Shown here in pieces: positions 1 through 11,943 of a stretch of DNA of 64,000 nt (positions are counted from its first letter, which is position 1; each line of letters starts with the position of its first letter). The stretch is from assembly GCF_026745355.1 (NCBI RefSeq), contig NC_079209.1:13047886-13111885 (forward strand). Direction: 5' to 3'. The translations under genes were made by a program, and so were the position numbers. Below the pieces are notes generated by a model, which saw nothing but the letters and a program-made list of their open reading frames with translations, was not told the origin of the DNA and did no database searches. The stretch is from Beta vulgaris subsp. vulgaris. Lineage: Eukaryota; Streptophyta; Magnoliopsida; Caryophyllales; Amaranthaceae.

Positions 1-347
1 AGGCATCATGAACCCTTCTAGTGGGTCACACCCACGTGGTTGGTCAGTGCGAGCCACAAAACCGAGAAAATCACTTGGTCGGGTCAGATCAGTTTTGGCA
101 AGGCGAACCCTCTCCTCTTGAGACACGAGTTGGTTTGCTCGGTCCAAGGAGGGAAGAGGTTCGGTAGATAATATTTGTGTACAAAGGCGGGAATAATATT
201 CATAATTTAAGCCCATTAAAAAATCATGTAATTTTTCAGTTTCACGACGGGTTTCATGAATAGAGTCAGCAGTACATTTAGAGAAACAAGTGCAGGAAAA
301 TAAGGGAACATGATGGAATAATTCCTCCCAGAAAGCATTAAGTTACC
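1..347 (-). pseudogene. copia-type gag fragment
   Basis: Read on the minus strand, one frame stays open from about 347 to the window edge. It contains a Trp-Glu-Glu core (FWEELFHH), a Cys-x-Cys pair (SCTCFSKC), the segment LHDFLMGLNYEYYSRLCTQI and then a run ending SLDRANQLVSQEERVRLA. This pattern is typical of the gag region of plant copia-like retrotransposons (UBN2/retrotran_gag type). No upstream Met joins it in frame and the rest lies beyond the window edge, so it is a partial copy. A degenerate single-domain gag-like host gene is possible but less likely. Confidence 0.55.
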
Positions 348-1032
348 ATAATAAACAAAAACAGGCATAGATTTAGGTTTTTCACAATGTGCAATTGAAA
401 CCACGACGCCCCAATTCCAATTCCTTCTAACAGGTTTGATTTTTCTTTGATTTGAACGTCACTCCCAGTATTCAAAACCACGACAACAAACCCACAAAAT
501 TCAATAAGAGAATAGTGATAAGAAAACGAGAAGAGCTATACTAAGAGAAAGGCCCTCCTCGATGGATAAAATCATTGGTGAAGGAACAACGAGCACCTTC
601 CGACGGATAAGATAATAAATGCCAGATGGCATGCCTTCTCAGTGTAACAGTAGTTGTTGCAAGTCGCAAGCTCCAAGCTCCAAATTTGAGCTTCCATGGC
701 GGTTTAGAGATAGATTTGGAATCGCGAAGTTTAAACTAGGGTTTTAGAAGGAATTGAGTTGGAGCAACTAAAATTTGCAGGATCCATGGTGGAGAAAGAA
801 AGAGAAATGGGGAAAATGGGCATTGAAAGGAGGAAGGAGAGAGTATGAGAGTGAGAGAGAATGGGAAATGGCTGGAGTAAATCTAAAGTGTGTGTATGTA
901 CTGGAGTTTCTTGGACTGGGTATTGGTAAAAATTAGGGCTGTGAAAAACTGACCCAAACGAGACGTGATGGTTTTCTCTCCATGGTGAAAAGGCGATTGT
1001 TTAGGGATTAAGCTAGCCATTATCTGCCACCG
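348..1032. other. no gene recognised
   Basis: About 0.7 kb between the gag scrap and the first LINE codons. The part near 780-870 is a purine-rich GAGA tract. No coding frame with recognisable homology was seen on either strand. It may contain LINE 5' untranslated sequence or the leader of the minus-strand retroelement. Confidence 0.4.
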
Positions 1033-1449
1033 ATGGGTCGCCCGAAAAAACCTCAGACTTCTCCGCTGAGCAAGCCAAAAATAGCCAAACACATAACCTT
1101 AACACTAAAGATCCGAACTCGAAGAACCTGCAAACCAATGTAAAAGTAACCAACGAGATATTTGGACATACTTCTCCTGCTATTCAAGCTGCTATTGATG
1201 CTATCAATGAGGCCTTTAGGGATCATAATCCTCTTCAGCAACTGTGATAATGCCTAACCGTATGATTATAGCAGGCCCATGGTTCTAAAGACATGGACTC
1301 CTGATTTTGACTTCTAGAGTGAAGTGTTAAGAGTAATTCCCATATGGATTAGGCTTTATAATCTTCCACTTAATTATTGGGGGACTGAGTCTCTGAGTAG
1401 AATAGGGAGTCTGGTTAGGATACCTTTGTTTGCTGATGAATGTACTACA

Positions 1450-3268
1450 TGATGGGTTTTAAAATATATACCGCAAGTGCACGATGTCTGTTTAGCAGAA
1501 ATTGGCAAATACAGGTCAATCCACAAGGAGAGGAGTTCTGTAGATTTATGCTCAATTATTTAACTACTTCAAGAGAGGAAATTGATTAAAGAATCAATAA
1601 CTAAACTAGAATAAACTAAAACACAAAAGGATGTAAGTTTATTAAATAGTTAAAAACCTAGGGCAATCGATCGGTCCACCATGCTTATACCAACTTAATC
1701 ACTACAATATAGTTCAACAATACTTGGATTGAGGTTCGAATAATTAGAGTATTTGGTTAATCCTACGGTCGGGCATTAACAACTCTTAGACTAACATATG
1801 CCAGTGCGGTCGCTCAACATAATCAAATCTACCTATTGTAACAAGCCTCTAATAAATACGATCTCTCGATTCTAACTCCTATTAGCTAAACATAACTCAT
1901 TATTGCAAAATTACATGATTTAAACAAGCATAACAAATCAATAGTAATTATTCTAATTCAATCCAAATATCGAAGAACTTTAAACCATAATCATAAAGGT
2001 ATAAACATGGCTTCCCTCTCTAAGCCCTAGAAAAAGTTTACTCATTCATGATAATAATAAACTCAATAAACATAATGCAAGTAATGGTATGTTTGGATAT
2101 GTGAATTACATTTCAAATTCTGGAATTGATCGATTCCATTGTTTGGATGAGTATGAATTGGAAATTCAGAATTTGTCACAAATTCAAGATTTATTGAGGA
2201 AAGCCCATTAAATGAGGAAATTGAAATGATGTGATTTTTTTGTCATTTGAAATTACTTAACTTACTTCTGAAAACATCTATCACTCTCTCCCCCTCCCCC
2301 CTTTAAAAAACCCCCACACTATCACTCTTTCTCTCTCCTCCACCTACTAATCTGAATTTATTAGTTTTTTTCCCAAACAAGAGTATTTGGATTTAGATTC
2401 AAGAATTTGAATTCTTGCATTTTAAATCAAGCAATTGAAATGAATTCATCATTCCCAAACACAACCTAAAAGAATTCATGAAATTAAACAAGTAAAGTGG
2501 AATACCGAATGATTGAGGAACAATGGAAACAAAATCAACGATCTCTATAATCTTCAAGGGTAAAAGTTCATACAAAGCTAGAGAGAGAAAAACGCAGAAA
2601 ATGATGGTCTAATCGAAAATACTAAAATCCTATTTATACTTTTTACAAAATCGGCTAAAAAAGGCAAATTAACCGTCTCGATAAACCGCCTGGTCGACCG
2701 GGCGAAATCCGCTCAATCGGGCGACGGTGATGCACCTTCTACGACAAAAAGGAAAATTCGCCCGGTCGGGCGCTTAAGCACTTTTGGCCTTTTGCTCGCC
2801 CAGTTGACCGGGCGGGAAAACTGCGATTTTTTGTTAACTTGCGAAGGCCGTATCTCTCAAATCAGAAGTCCGATTGGGGAGTGTGACCTATCATAGAAAG
2901 ACCTTGAAGTCTAGTTTCAAACCCAACGAGAATTTATTGATTATCAATTTTTTATCAAAAGTTATGATCAAACTAGTGGACAGGTGTCAATTTTGGCATT
3001 TCTTTCACTAACTTTTTGCTTCATTCTAACTCGAAATTATCCCAAACGGATGCATTGTGATCCTTGTGCAAGCTATCTTCATCTTCAATGATTAATAGGC
3101 TTGATCTTAGATAATCAAAATCAATTTGCATGAAAGTAACCTAAAAATCATCGAAACACACAAACGGGGAGTAGCAGAGCACAACTTATGTAATTCAAAA
3201 TGCATCTAAAAGAAGTTCTGAATGCAATCAAAATGCATCTAAAAACTATATATAAATGTGACATATCA
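1450..3268. mobile_element. solo LTR inserted in the LINE ORF1
   Basis: The segment begins TGATGGGTTTT and ends GACATATCA, the canonical TG...CA ends, and is flanked by a perfect 5-bp TSD CTACA (1445-1449 and 3269-3273). No coding sequence is present, so it reads as a solo LTR left by recombination between two LTRs. Length is 1819 bp, or about 1434 bp without the MITE inside it. It contains several CGCCCGGTCGGGCG-like palindromic tracts at 2685-2815, also seen in the copia LTRs further right. The superfamily is not certain; its length and lack of ORFs fit a Ty3/gypsy LTR. Confidence 0.8.
2085..2466. mobile_element. MITE nested in the solo LTR (PIF/Harbinger-like)
   Basis: A 382-bp AT-rich noncoding segment with imperfect inverted ends (TGGTATGTTTGG at left; CCAAACACAACC at right) bounded by TAA on both sides (2082-2084, 2467-2469). 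GTTTGG-type ends with a TWA target are typical of Tourist/PIF-Harbinger MITEs. The internal inverted arms carry CAAATTC/GAATTTG motifs. The 827-bp element at 50877 is related in style. Confidence 0.55.
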
Positions 3269-3820
3269 CTACATAGCAACAACGTGTTACTTTTGCTCGC
3301 ATGTTGGTAGAGTTTGATGTCACTAAGGAACTTCCTAGGGATGTTCATATAATCATATCAAGGATGCTTTAGGAAGAATTCTTGAGCAAAAAGTGCATTA
3401 TGAATGGGCCCTGCTTACTGTCTCAAATGTGCTACTATAGGCCATGATTGTGCCAAAAAGAAGACTGTTATGGTTAATAAGGAGAAAGAAAGAGCTAAAA
3501 TAACTTAGAAATGGGTGCCTAAGTCACTCAAGCTCAACCTAGTGTTGATGCAGCACCATCAGGAGTTATTCAAAATCAGATCTAGGATAGTGCACTTATT
3601 CCAAGCTCTGCTGCAGGGAATGTTGAAGGTATGAATGTAGGAGTTGTGCAGCCAGATAGGGATATAGGGGATCACACTATTGCTGCCCCTCCAGTTCTAG
3701 TGTGGAACATTGTTACTAGAGGGCAAAAAGGGAAGGATGCCATGGTAATGGAAGGGCTTGGAGTTGTTACGCATGTAGTGGATGAGGCAGGGGTATTACC
3801 TTCACAGTTTCCCGAGGTTG

Positions 3821-6800
3821 ATGATAGTATGCACTTGCAATGTAAGAGGGTTGAACAACCCTGCTAAACTAGGTGAAATAAAGAATTTTATGGGGAAACA
3901 TCAAATTTCTCTTATGGCTCTATTAGAAACTCGAGTTAAAATTCATAATAAGGATAAAATTTTGAAGAAGTTTGGTAATAGGTGGAATTGGGTGCATAAC
4001 TATGAAGCTTCTGATAGGGGAGAATGTGGATTGTTTGGAATCCTGCTGCTGTAACTCTGCCAATCATCCATAAATCAACTCAACTTATCCATTGCTATAT
4101 GAGAGATAAGCAGAATGGTGATTAATGCTTGCTCTATGTGGTTTATGGTTTACACATTGTGGACGATTGAAGAAATTTGTGGTTACAGCTTAGTACATTT
4201 GACAAGAATATTGCTGAACCTTGGTGCATTATGGGTAACATTAATGTTGTCCTAGCTGTTGAGGATAGGATCAATGGGGTCAATGTCTCCTCTTATAAAA
4301 CAAAAGACTTTATGCACTTACTTAATGCCACTGACCTTAGTAAGTATAAGTCAAGTGGGCACTTTTTCTCTTGGTCTAACAAGGGCACTAGAGATGTTAG
4401 AATAGTAGCAAAATTGATAGATGTCTTGTTAATTCATATTGGTTAACTAAATATCCTAATTTGGTGGTGGAGTACATGAATCCTGGGCTTTTTTATCACT
4501 CTCCCTTGCTTCTTCAGTGCCATCAGAGGGCTGGGGGAAGAGGTAGGCCTTTTAAGTTCTTTAATCACATGGCTTCCCATGATCAATTTCCATCCCTAGT
4601 AATGGATCAATGGCACAATAGCATTGGTAGACAGTGTATGATGAAGAATGTCTGGCTGAAATTAATATATGTGAAGGTTAAACTCAAACTTTTGCATAAA
4701 GCTGAATTTGCGAATATGGAAGCAAGGATTGATCTAGCTAGAAGTAAGCTTCAAAGAGTTCAGAGTAATCTTCAGAGAGCCCCTGACTATCATGTCTTAA
4801 CTCGGGAAGAAAGAAAATGTTCTCAGTCCCTGCATAAATTTCTGAATGTTGAGGAATCTGCTCTGTGGCAGAAATCTAGGATTTTATGGTTGAATCATGA
4901 TGATTCTAATTCACAATTTTTCTTTCATGCTATGAAATAAAGATTTCTACAGAATAGCATTGACATGTTGTATAATGCTGCTGGAGACAAGCTTACTACA
5001 ACTGCTGATATTCAAAATGAAGTGATAGGCTTTTATCACAAGTTACTAGGGTCAGGTGCTCCTTCTCTCCCTATGGTGGATATTACAATGCTTAGAAATC
5101 ATGTTCAAGTGAAGGTTGATGATGCTGTTATGCTTGTAAGGCAAGTTACTAGATAGGAAATTGATGACGCTCTTTGGGCTATTGATGATGATAAAGCTTC
5201 GGGTATTGATGGCTCTAACAGTCATTTCTTTAAAAAGGCCTGGCAATTTATTAAAGCTGATATTTATAATGTTGTGTTGCAATTTTTTGACTCTGGTATA
5301 CTGCTGCCTGACATAAATTGTACTCTTGTCACTCTTGTTCCTAAAGTGCACCATCCTTCTCTTGTGAAAGACTTTAGACCTATTGTTTGTTGTACAGTCC
5401 TTTATAAGATCATGATACTGACTACAAGGATGCAGTCCATGATTGGGAGTATTATTGACCTTGCACATGCTATTTTTATCCCTATGAGAGCTATATCTGA
5501 CAACATATTGCTTGCTACTAAACTCATCAAGGGCTACACTCATAAGAACATCTCTCATAGATGCATGGTGAAGATTGATTTGAAAAAGGCCTATAACTCT
5601 ATTGAATGGTCTTACCTGGAAACTGTTATGAATGACTTAGGCTTTTCCACTCAATTTGTCAAATAGGTTATGGCCTATGTCACTTATGTCACCTTTTCTA
5701 TCCTCATTAATGGTGCTCCTTGTAAACGTTTTGCTGCTAAAAAAGGCTTGTGACAAGAAGACCCTATGTCTCCATTTCTTTTTGCAATAGGAATGGAATA
5801 CTTGTCTCGTTCCTTATGGCATTTGAAGACTGATGGTGTGTTCCATTTTCATTCTAGGTGTAAAAAGCTCAATATCACCCACTTGATGTTTGCTGATGAC
5901 TTGTTGATTTTTTCTAGAGCTGATACTAAATCCTTACAAGACTTTATTTGGGAGGGGTTAATGTGGATCAAAAACACATGCTTCAATCAGTTGTGAATAT
6001 TCCTTTGGATGTTTCCCCTTTAAAGACATAGGTGCTCCTCTCACAGTTAGGAAGCTCTTTTACCATGAGTGTAAGCCCTTGATTGATAAGACTATGGCAA
6101 GAGTGAGAGCTTGGTCATTAAAGAAACTCTCCTATGTTGCTAGGCTCCAACTTGTAACCTCTATACTTCATGGATTCCAGCTTTATTGGTGTCAAATATT
6201 TGTCCTCCCCAAGAAACTTATGAAGGAGATTCAAAGCATCTGTAGGATGTATTTGTGGACTGGTCAGGGGTCTTATTCAAAGAAAGCTCAGATTTCTAAG
6301 GAGACCTTATGCTTGCCTAAAACAGGTGGAGGCTTGAATATCAAAAATCTCCCTACATGGAGTAAAGCACTTTTGGGTTGTTTCTCAAAAACACGACAAA
6401 CTCTGGATACAATGGATTCATGCTTATTATATCAAACACCATGATATTGTCACTATGAACATTACTAATAGGCTTTATTGTGCAATGAAGAATATATTGG
6501 AAAGCAGACAGATTTCTCATGACTTTCAATCCCTTACAATGCTTTCCTTCCTTCTCTATGAAGAGATTGTATATTAGTATGTGTGGTGTCTTTGCTCCTG
6601 TGAGGTGGAAGAGAATCATTTGAACAACAAGGCTAGTCCTAAATCCTTATTTGTCACTTGGTTAGCTCTTCATGGCAGACTTGCTACTAAAGATAGGCTC
6701 TATGCCTGGGGGTTACTCCCGATAATATTTGCCCTATTTGTAATACTTCTAACGAGTCTGTTGTGCATCTCTTCTTTGACTGTCCCTTCTTCAGTGCCAT

Positions 6801-7078
6801 ATGGGAAGCCTGTCAATAATGTTTGGGGCTACTGTCACTAGAAGGCAGTTTAATTCTGAAGTTTAAATTGTGGCCAGCAAGAGTAGAAGACGAAATGACC
6901 ATTCTCAGTTATATTGTATGATGTTTGTGGAAGTTGTCTATGAGATCTGGATATAAAGGAATGCTAAAGTGTATGGGGGCCAAGTAGTGGACACTACTGC
7001 TAACTTTAAACAGATTTGCTTTAGAGTTGCTAGTAGTTGTAATGATCAAATGAGAATATTACTAATTAAGCAGAGGGT
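3821..7078 (+). pseudogene. LINE ORF2 (endonuclease / reverse transcriptase), broken
   Basis: ORF2 would supply target-primed reverse transcription. The N-terminal endonuclease begins MIVCTCNVRGLNNPAKLGEI and keeps LMALLETRV; the next block, at 4177-4446, has IMGNINVVLAVEDRI and FFSWSNKG. The reverse transcriptase region includes DFRPIVCCTVLYKIM, MVKIDLKKAYNSIEW and the catalytic block LMFADDLLIF at about 5884. A C-terminal zf-RVT region follows (LFVTWLALHGRLATKDRL, then a Cys-rich stretch near 6720-6800). There are at least eight frameshifts or stops, so no active protein is possible. Confidence 0.85.
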
Positions 7079-7311
7079 TGTAGGAATATATGGCCCCTAA
7101 ATATTTTTTTTTTGGGTTTTCTAAATTTTTTTTACTAGGATTTAATACCAAAAGCTTAACAAATCCAATTTTGGCGCCATATTCCCGCCAAAATAATTTT
7201 AAACTAATAAAAATACTAAAATATCTTTTGCTTAAGATATTTATTTTAGATAATAAATATAAAATAAATATTTATTTATTTAAATAAATACTAAAAATAT
7301 GGGGTATTACA
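7079..7311. mobile_element. possible short solo LTR
   Basis: Begins TGTAGGAATA and ends GGGGTATTACA, giving TG...CA ends with a short inverted match (TGTA/TACA) around an AT-rich 233-bp body. The flanking five bases (AGGGT, TTTAA) do not match, so the call rests only on the ends. The left junction coincides with the end of recognisable LINE sequence. Confidence 0.3.
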
Positions 7312-7540
7312 TTTAACCCCAGTTTCTTTTTGACTATGACTATATAAGGTATAATATAAGTAGTGTGTATATTTTTACCTTCAATGTTGTTGTTGGTCGA
7401 ATTTTGGGAATGTAAATGTGATTTTAGGCCTTTTTGGCCATTTCACATCCATTTCCTAGATTTTGAGTGTTTTAACCCAAATTTCTTTTTGATTATGGTT
7501 ATATAAGGCATAATATAACTTTTGCATTCACGAGCATTTT
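7312..7540 (+). repeat. degenerate repeat block A (two copies)
   Basis: Two copies of a unit built around GACTATATAAGGTATAATATA, AGTGTGTA...TTTTTA, TTGGTCGAATTTTGGGAA and GATTTTAGGCC. The same unit recurs three times at 9700-10190, which suggests an internal tandem array of the outer CACTA element later separated by coding sequence. Confidence 0.6.
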
Positions 7541-7559
7541 TGTCCTATCCTTATGTAGA

Positions 7560-8345
7560 TTGGCTTGACAGAAAAAATAAAGGCATCCAGTGAGTTCACT
7601 CTTAAAGGCCACATCGATGCATTGCACGAGACTTTATGACGGGACCACAGTGGAAGTGTCAGGGGCATAGAAGGTGTCCGCCTCGGGTTGAGCAAGGTTT
7701 ATGGCAATCAATACACTACAACCACAAAATCAAGTGTAAATAGTCTGAATTCGTCGGCTGTAGATGTGGAGTCTATCAAGGCTGCCATTTGGGAGGAGCT
7801 AAGGGAGGAGATGACATATAACTTCAACGTCATTTTAATTTGGAGAAAATGGGTTTACCGACTTTTTCCCTGCAGAAGAGAAGTAATGTCATTATCCCAC
7901 AACCGACTAGTGATCCACAAGGATCCAATAATCATATGATACTTTATCTGATCCACCTCCAGTACTCGCGTTGAAGGTAAGCAATTCATCCATTTGCTTT
8001 ATTTATTATAAACAACTTTATTACTTTTTTCAATGAACTAATATAAAATGAGTTTTTTTTCAAAGGCGGAGAACGCATGCGAACTCTTAGCTCGGGGGGA
8101 TGGTCCTGATAGATTCATTCTGGTAGCATATGGCCATGCACAACCCCCGAGTGATTGAGTACACTTATATAACCAGTTAGTGGATGATAACCACTATGTG
8201 GGCACCATCAACGCGATCGTCACTGGTTTTGAAGAGTTACCTCTTCCACTACCACAGCCAGAAGTTGATTTACATTTGCTGAGCCATGCAGTTGGCAGTT
8301 ATGTTCTATGGCCGAGTTCATTGGTGCGGTTTTTAGATGAGGTAC
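7560..8345 (+). pseudogene. CACTA-associated protein fragment upstream of the protease
   Basis: Pieces in different frames encode HIDALHETL, SGSVRGIEGVRLGLSKVYG and AAIWEELREEM, then after an intron-like gap ENACELLARGDGP and INAIVTGFEELPLPLPQPEVD. These match by eye the linker region between transposase and Ulp1 domains in plant En/Spm ORFs (the SGRVRGVG motif, then the VxxDLP-type region). Frames are broken by stops near 7637 and 8156. Identification is from recognised motifs only. Confidence 0.5.
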
Positions 8346-9236
8346 AATGATTAGCATACTATATATATGCGTCTTTTAGTTTTATATTTCCTATGATATA
8401 TATATATGGTTATTAATATCTTTACTTTTTAACTAATTACTATGTTTCGGGAACGGTGGGTTCACATGACATGAGGGCAAAGAAGGTTGGTTCACCTGTT
8501 AAGAAGGTGAAGGAAAATGTTTCATGTGCAAAGAACCCACTTATACTCAATCCAAAGGTGTTGCGAGGTCTGAGAATTCCATACTTTTGAGTGCACTAGC
8601 AATTTAGCCGATGATAGTGCAATACAGATTGTTTTGGAGGCGCGATAATTTTACTACATTGAGGAGTCATCAACCTTCATTTCTAAGGTCGACATCAAAG
8701 AATTCTTATGTGAGGAAGAGTTATGTGTTTCCATGATCCAAACTTTCATGAGGTAATACATAATAAGTATATGTTTAATTAGTTTTCAATTCAACATCCA
8801 TAATAAGTAAGTTTGCTAGTAATCAATATCATCTCTTACGTTATTATACAATGAATTCAATGGATCAAGTGGCTCAAATATGTTTGGTTGGTTATGTACA
8901 CACATATTATGAGATGACAATTGCTTGAAAAACAAAGTCGAAGTGAAAGAGTATATCGAAATGAGTTTCAAAGCATCAACTAGTTTAGGAGTTTAGATCG
9001 TCATTGTCGCATATTTTGGAAGGTATGTTTGTTAAACCCGCTTTACTTCTATTTATTCGATAATTAAGTTCTAATTGTTCCATGATTAATAGTATATTTC
9101 CTTGTTGATTAGCGCTCATTGGACAGTTGTTGCGATATGTTTGTCAACTAACAAAGTGTACCACTTCGATTCATCACGACGAAAACAACCACGGTCCTTA
9201 CTCCTCAAATCATTGTTAAATGCGTAGCCTAACTGA

Positions 9237-9240
<4 letters not shown>

Positions 9241-9327
<87 letters not shown>
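9241..9327. repeat. (AT)n microsatellite
   Basis: About 87 bp of near-perfect AT dinucleotide repeat, with one phase break near 9278-9284. It lies in intron-like sequence of the Ulp1 pseudogene. Unstable length is expected. Confidence 0.95.
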
Positions 9328-9329
<2 letters not shown>

Positions 9330-9689
9330 GTTATTAATATTACATGATCTTATAATGATGTATTGATCTAGTGTGATGAAGAAAACTATTGGACGAAGAC
9401 TTGCATTAGCAAAAGCTCCTGTTTGGATATCAGTCGAGGTAATATGAGTAATTTGATTGTCCATACATATAGAAACATCCTTTTTCACTACATACTTATA
9501 CAGATCTAACATGAATGTCTTTCGATGCATGTTTTTAGTGAAATTTAAGTGTTGCATGTGGTTAGTACGTGATGAGGTTCATATTCGATATCATCAACCA
9601 TTGCACTAACATCGAAAAACTTAAAACGGTATGTAACTTATTAGTATATATATATTATGTTAATTTAGATTATATCGATGGGTAGTAGT

Positions 9690-10200
9690 TAATTGCTTTA
9701 GAAACCAAAGTAGCAAAATTCACAAAAAAGGTCATATAAGGCCTATTTTGGCCTTTTCGCGTCCAATTTTTAGATTTTGAGTCATTTAATCCCAAATTAT
9801 GTTTGAACATGATAATATACGATATAATATAACTAGTGTGTAGATTTTTAGGCTTGCATTTGTTGTTGGTCGAATTTCGGGATGGTAAACATGATTTTAG
9901 GCCTATTTTGGCTGATATGCGTCGAATTTGTATTTCTCGAGTCATTTAACATCAAATTAATCTTGAACATGATAATATCAGGTATAATATAACTATTGTG
10001 TAGATTTTTAGGCTTTCATTAGTTGTTGGTCGAATTTTGGGAACGTAAATGTGATTTTAGATTTAGAGTCATTTAACTCCAATTTTTTGATGAGTATGAC
10101 TATATAAGGTATAATATAACTAGTGTGTAGATTTTTAACCTTTAATTTATTGTTGGTTGAATTTCAGGAAGTTATATGTAATTTTTAGAGCTTTAGACTA
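9690..10200 (+). repeat. degenerate repeat block B (three copies)
   Basis: Three head-to-tail copies, about 130-170 bp apart, of the unit seen at 7312-7540: the TATAAGGTATAATATAAC motif, AGTGTGTAGATTTTTAGG, then GTTGGTCGAATTT and GTGATTTTAG. They sit directly upstream of the inner CACTA insertion point. Confidence 0.65.
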
Positions 10201-10259
10201 CGGTAAATGAGTGAATTCTTATAGTATGTGTTTTATTCACTACTACATAAATGACCTAA

Positions 10260-10665
10260 TGCAACCTCTGAAAACCGTTGCAATAGATCCCAAAACCGTT
10301 GCAATAGAGCTATTGCAACGGTTGAACAACCGTTGCTGTTGCTGCCGTTGCATTAGACCTAGTGCAACGGTTTTTAGGCCTATTGCAACGGCTACCACAA
10401 ACCTGTTGCAATAGGTGTAAATATCTGTTGCATTAGCTATAGAGCCTATTGCAACGCCTTTATGCCTATGGCAACGCCCTCCAATAGCTATTGCAACGCC
10501 ATATTACTCGTATTGTGTCCCATTTTGGCATCTAATGCAACGCCTCTTTATATGTTGCGATATCATCATATAGCTATTGCAACGCCTCTAATACTAATAA
10601 TATGCCTCATTGTGACACCTATTGCAACGCCTCCGTAGCTAATGCAACTCTAACACCATAGCAGA
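10260..10665. repeat. left subterminal repeats of the inner CACTA
   Basis: At least 15 copies of a GCAACGG / GCAACGCC / CCGTTGC heptamer-type motif, often as ATTGCAACG or CCGTTGCAATAG, in both orientations within 400 bp. In En/Spm elements such motifs are binding sites for the TNPA-like transposition protein; that role is inferred here. Confidence 0.8.
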
Positions 10666-11216
10666 CTAGTAATAATACATTGATATGTACATAAAATTAT
10701 ATATTCATAAATTTATTTTGAAATTTTATACACTGAAGAGGAATTGTGTATACAATAATCATGAGCTCGTGAACAAATTTACGAAATACATTATTACAAA
10801 AGTCTATTAACTAAAAAACTATATAAATTTATGGTTTCTCAATTCTCTTCAAGAGAATTTCTACATGTAAAATGCTCCAATAAATCACTCTCCATCTAAA
10901 GTGCTTCCATGCCTTCCTACAAGTAACTAGTTTTCTTGACGTGGCGTTCCATTTGTTCATTTATGGACCTGCAAATTTAAATTTAATCAAATTAGTAAAA
11001 CCAAAGCTTGTGATTAAGTTTCTTTAAACATAGTTGTCCTATTATAGAACCAAAATCAAATCTTCAAGCAACATAAAAGGTGCCAAATCAGATGGAGATT
11101 GTCTCACATAGAGCGCTCTTTAAGAATAAAGGTGCCAAAATTTAAGTATAACAAGAATTTCTATCTAATGGTTTGTTTGTTATTTTTTAATCATGCTAGA
11201 AAACTAAAGCATATAA

Positions 11217-11435
11217 TTCACTAACAGAGGCAAAATATATGAAAGAAGACAGGGATATACGGGATCATCAAATCCTTATAAATCAAACTTTTCTCCAAGC
11301 CGTGACCTTATCTACATCAATAAAGATGGAAAACATCATGTTGTTTGTTCCAGCTCATTGAATAGAAGCGATCCAATCGAGCCAGAGGATGAAAACACAG
11401 AGAAGAAATCATCAAAGCCTGAAATCACAACTTAG
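11217..11435 (+). other. short exon-like open frame inside the inner CACTA
   Basis: Seventy-two codons between stops, with a non-repetitive, protein-like composition: NPYKSNFSPSRDLIYINKDG, KHHVVCSSSLNRSDPIEPED, then ENTEKKSSKPEITT and a stop. It has no Met near its start and no clear splice acceptor was verified. It could be the last exon of a captured host gene. I do not recognise the family. Confidence 0.3.
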
Positions 11436-11817
11436 ATTAATCGAAGTAACTTCAGATCTTGGGTATAGATTGAAAACTATAGATCTCCAGTTAAGCCTAT
11501 GCTAGACATCTATTGATCCCAGTAACATAGGGTTTTTGTTCATGGGAGTGATACAATTTCATTTTTATGCTTAATTTGCTTACGGATTTGTCAAATCGAG
11601 TTGAAGCTCATAGGTGGTTGCATTTTGGAGAATTGTGTAGCTAGTTGGTTCATAACTGACAGGAAGAGAGACAGAAAGCGGAATTAACTTTTCAATTCTC
11701 GAGCAGATTACTTATATTAAACAATTTCCGTACCCCCACCCCCCTCTTTCTTTTGTAAAGGTTTGATTCCACTACCCTTTTTACTGAAGAACTAGAACTA
11801 GATAGTGTAGTGGACCT

Positions 11818-11872
11818 TCCTTCTCTTCCACTCCTTTTCTAGGATCTCTAGGGTATAGCCAGGAGTTCAGAG
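11818..11872. repeat. inverted repeat arm 1 (partner near 13496-13545)
   Basis: The block containing AGGATCTCTAGGGTATAGCC and AGGAGTTCAGAGA recurs in reverse complement at 13496-13545 (TGAACTCCTGGCTATACCCT, then AGAGATCCT). The arms are about 1.6 kb apart inside the inner CACTA. Confidence 0.7.
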
Positions 11873-11943
11873 AAACTTATTAATGATTTCATTTGGATGG
11901 GGGAACGAGAGAAGAGAAGGGACCACGAAATCAGGTAAAGTCT

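Larger units (their letters stand above)
1033..3867 (+). pseudogene. LINE ORF1 (DUF4283-type RNA-binding protein), broken
   Basis: It starts MGRPKKPQTSPLSK, a common beginning for plant LINE ORF1 proteins. At about 1320-1450 it encodes IPIWIRLYNLPLNYWG followed by LSRIGSLVRIPLFADECTT, the hallmark of the DUF4283 domain. The reading resumes after the inserted LTR at about 3275 with RVTFARMLVEFDVTKELP. The zinc-knuckle region is degenerate (about 3410-3450). The last open stretch, 3631-3867, overlaps the start of ORF2 in another frame. Several stops make it nonfunctional. Confidence 0.75.
1033..7078 (+). mobile_element. decayed plant LINE (non-LTR retrotransposon), split by a solo LTR
   Basis: Two successive coding regions match plant L1-type LINE organisation: ORF1 with a DUF4283-like segment, then ORF2 with AP-endonuclease, reverse transcriptase and a C-terminal zf-RVT region. 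The LINE is interrupted by a solo LTR at 1450-3268. Removing that insertion and one TSD copy makes ORF1 read straight through, from ADECTT to RVTFARMLVEFDV apart from one stop codon. Many stops and frameshifts show an old inactive copy. The 5' end is placed at the first ORF1 Met and could lie further upstream. No poly-A tail or TSD was identified at the 3' end, so that end is approximate. Confidence 0.8.

Noticed and set aside
5052..5558. 168-codon minus-strand frame
   Set aside because: Shadow of the LINE reverse transcriptase on the opposite strand.
9216..9557. 113-codon minus-strand frame
   Set aside because: Contains a Tyr-Ile run from the AT microsatellite and overlaps the Ulp1 exon on the other strand.
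10260..10665. CRISPR-like regularly spaced repeats
   Set aside because: Motifs are short, occur in both orientations with irregular spacing, and lie inside CACTA ends; the genome is eukaryotic.
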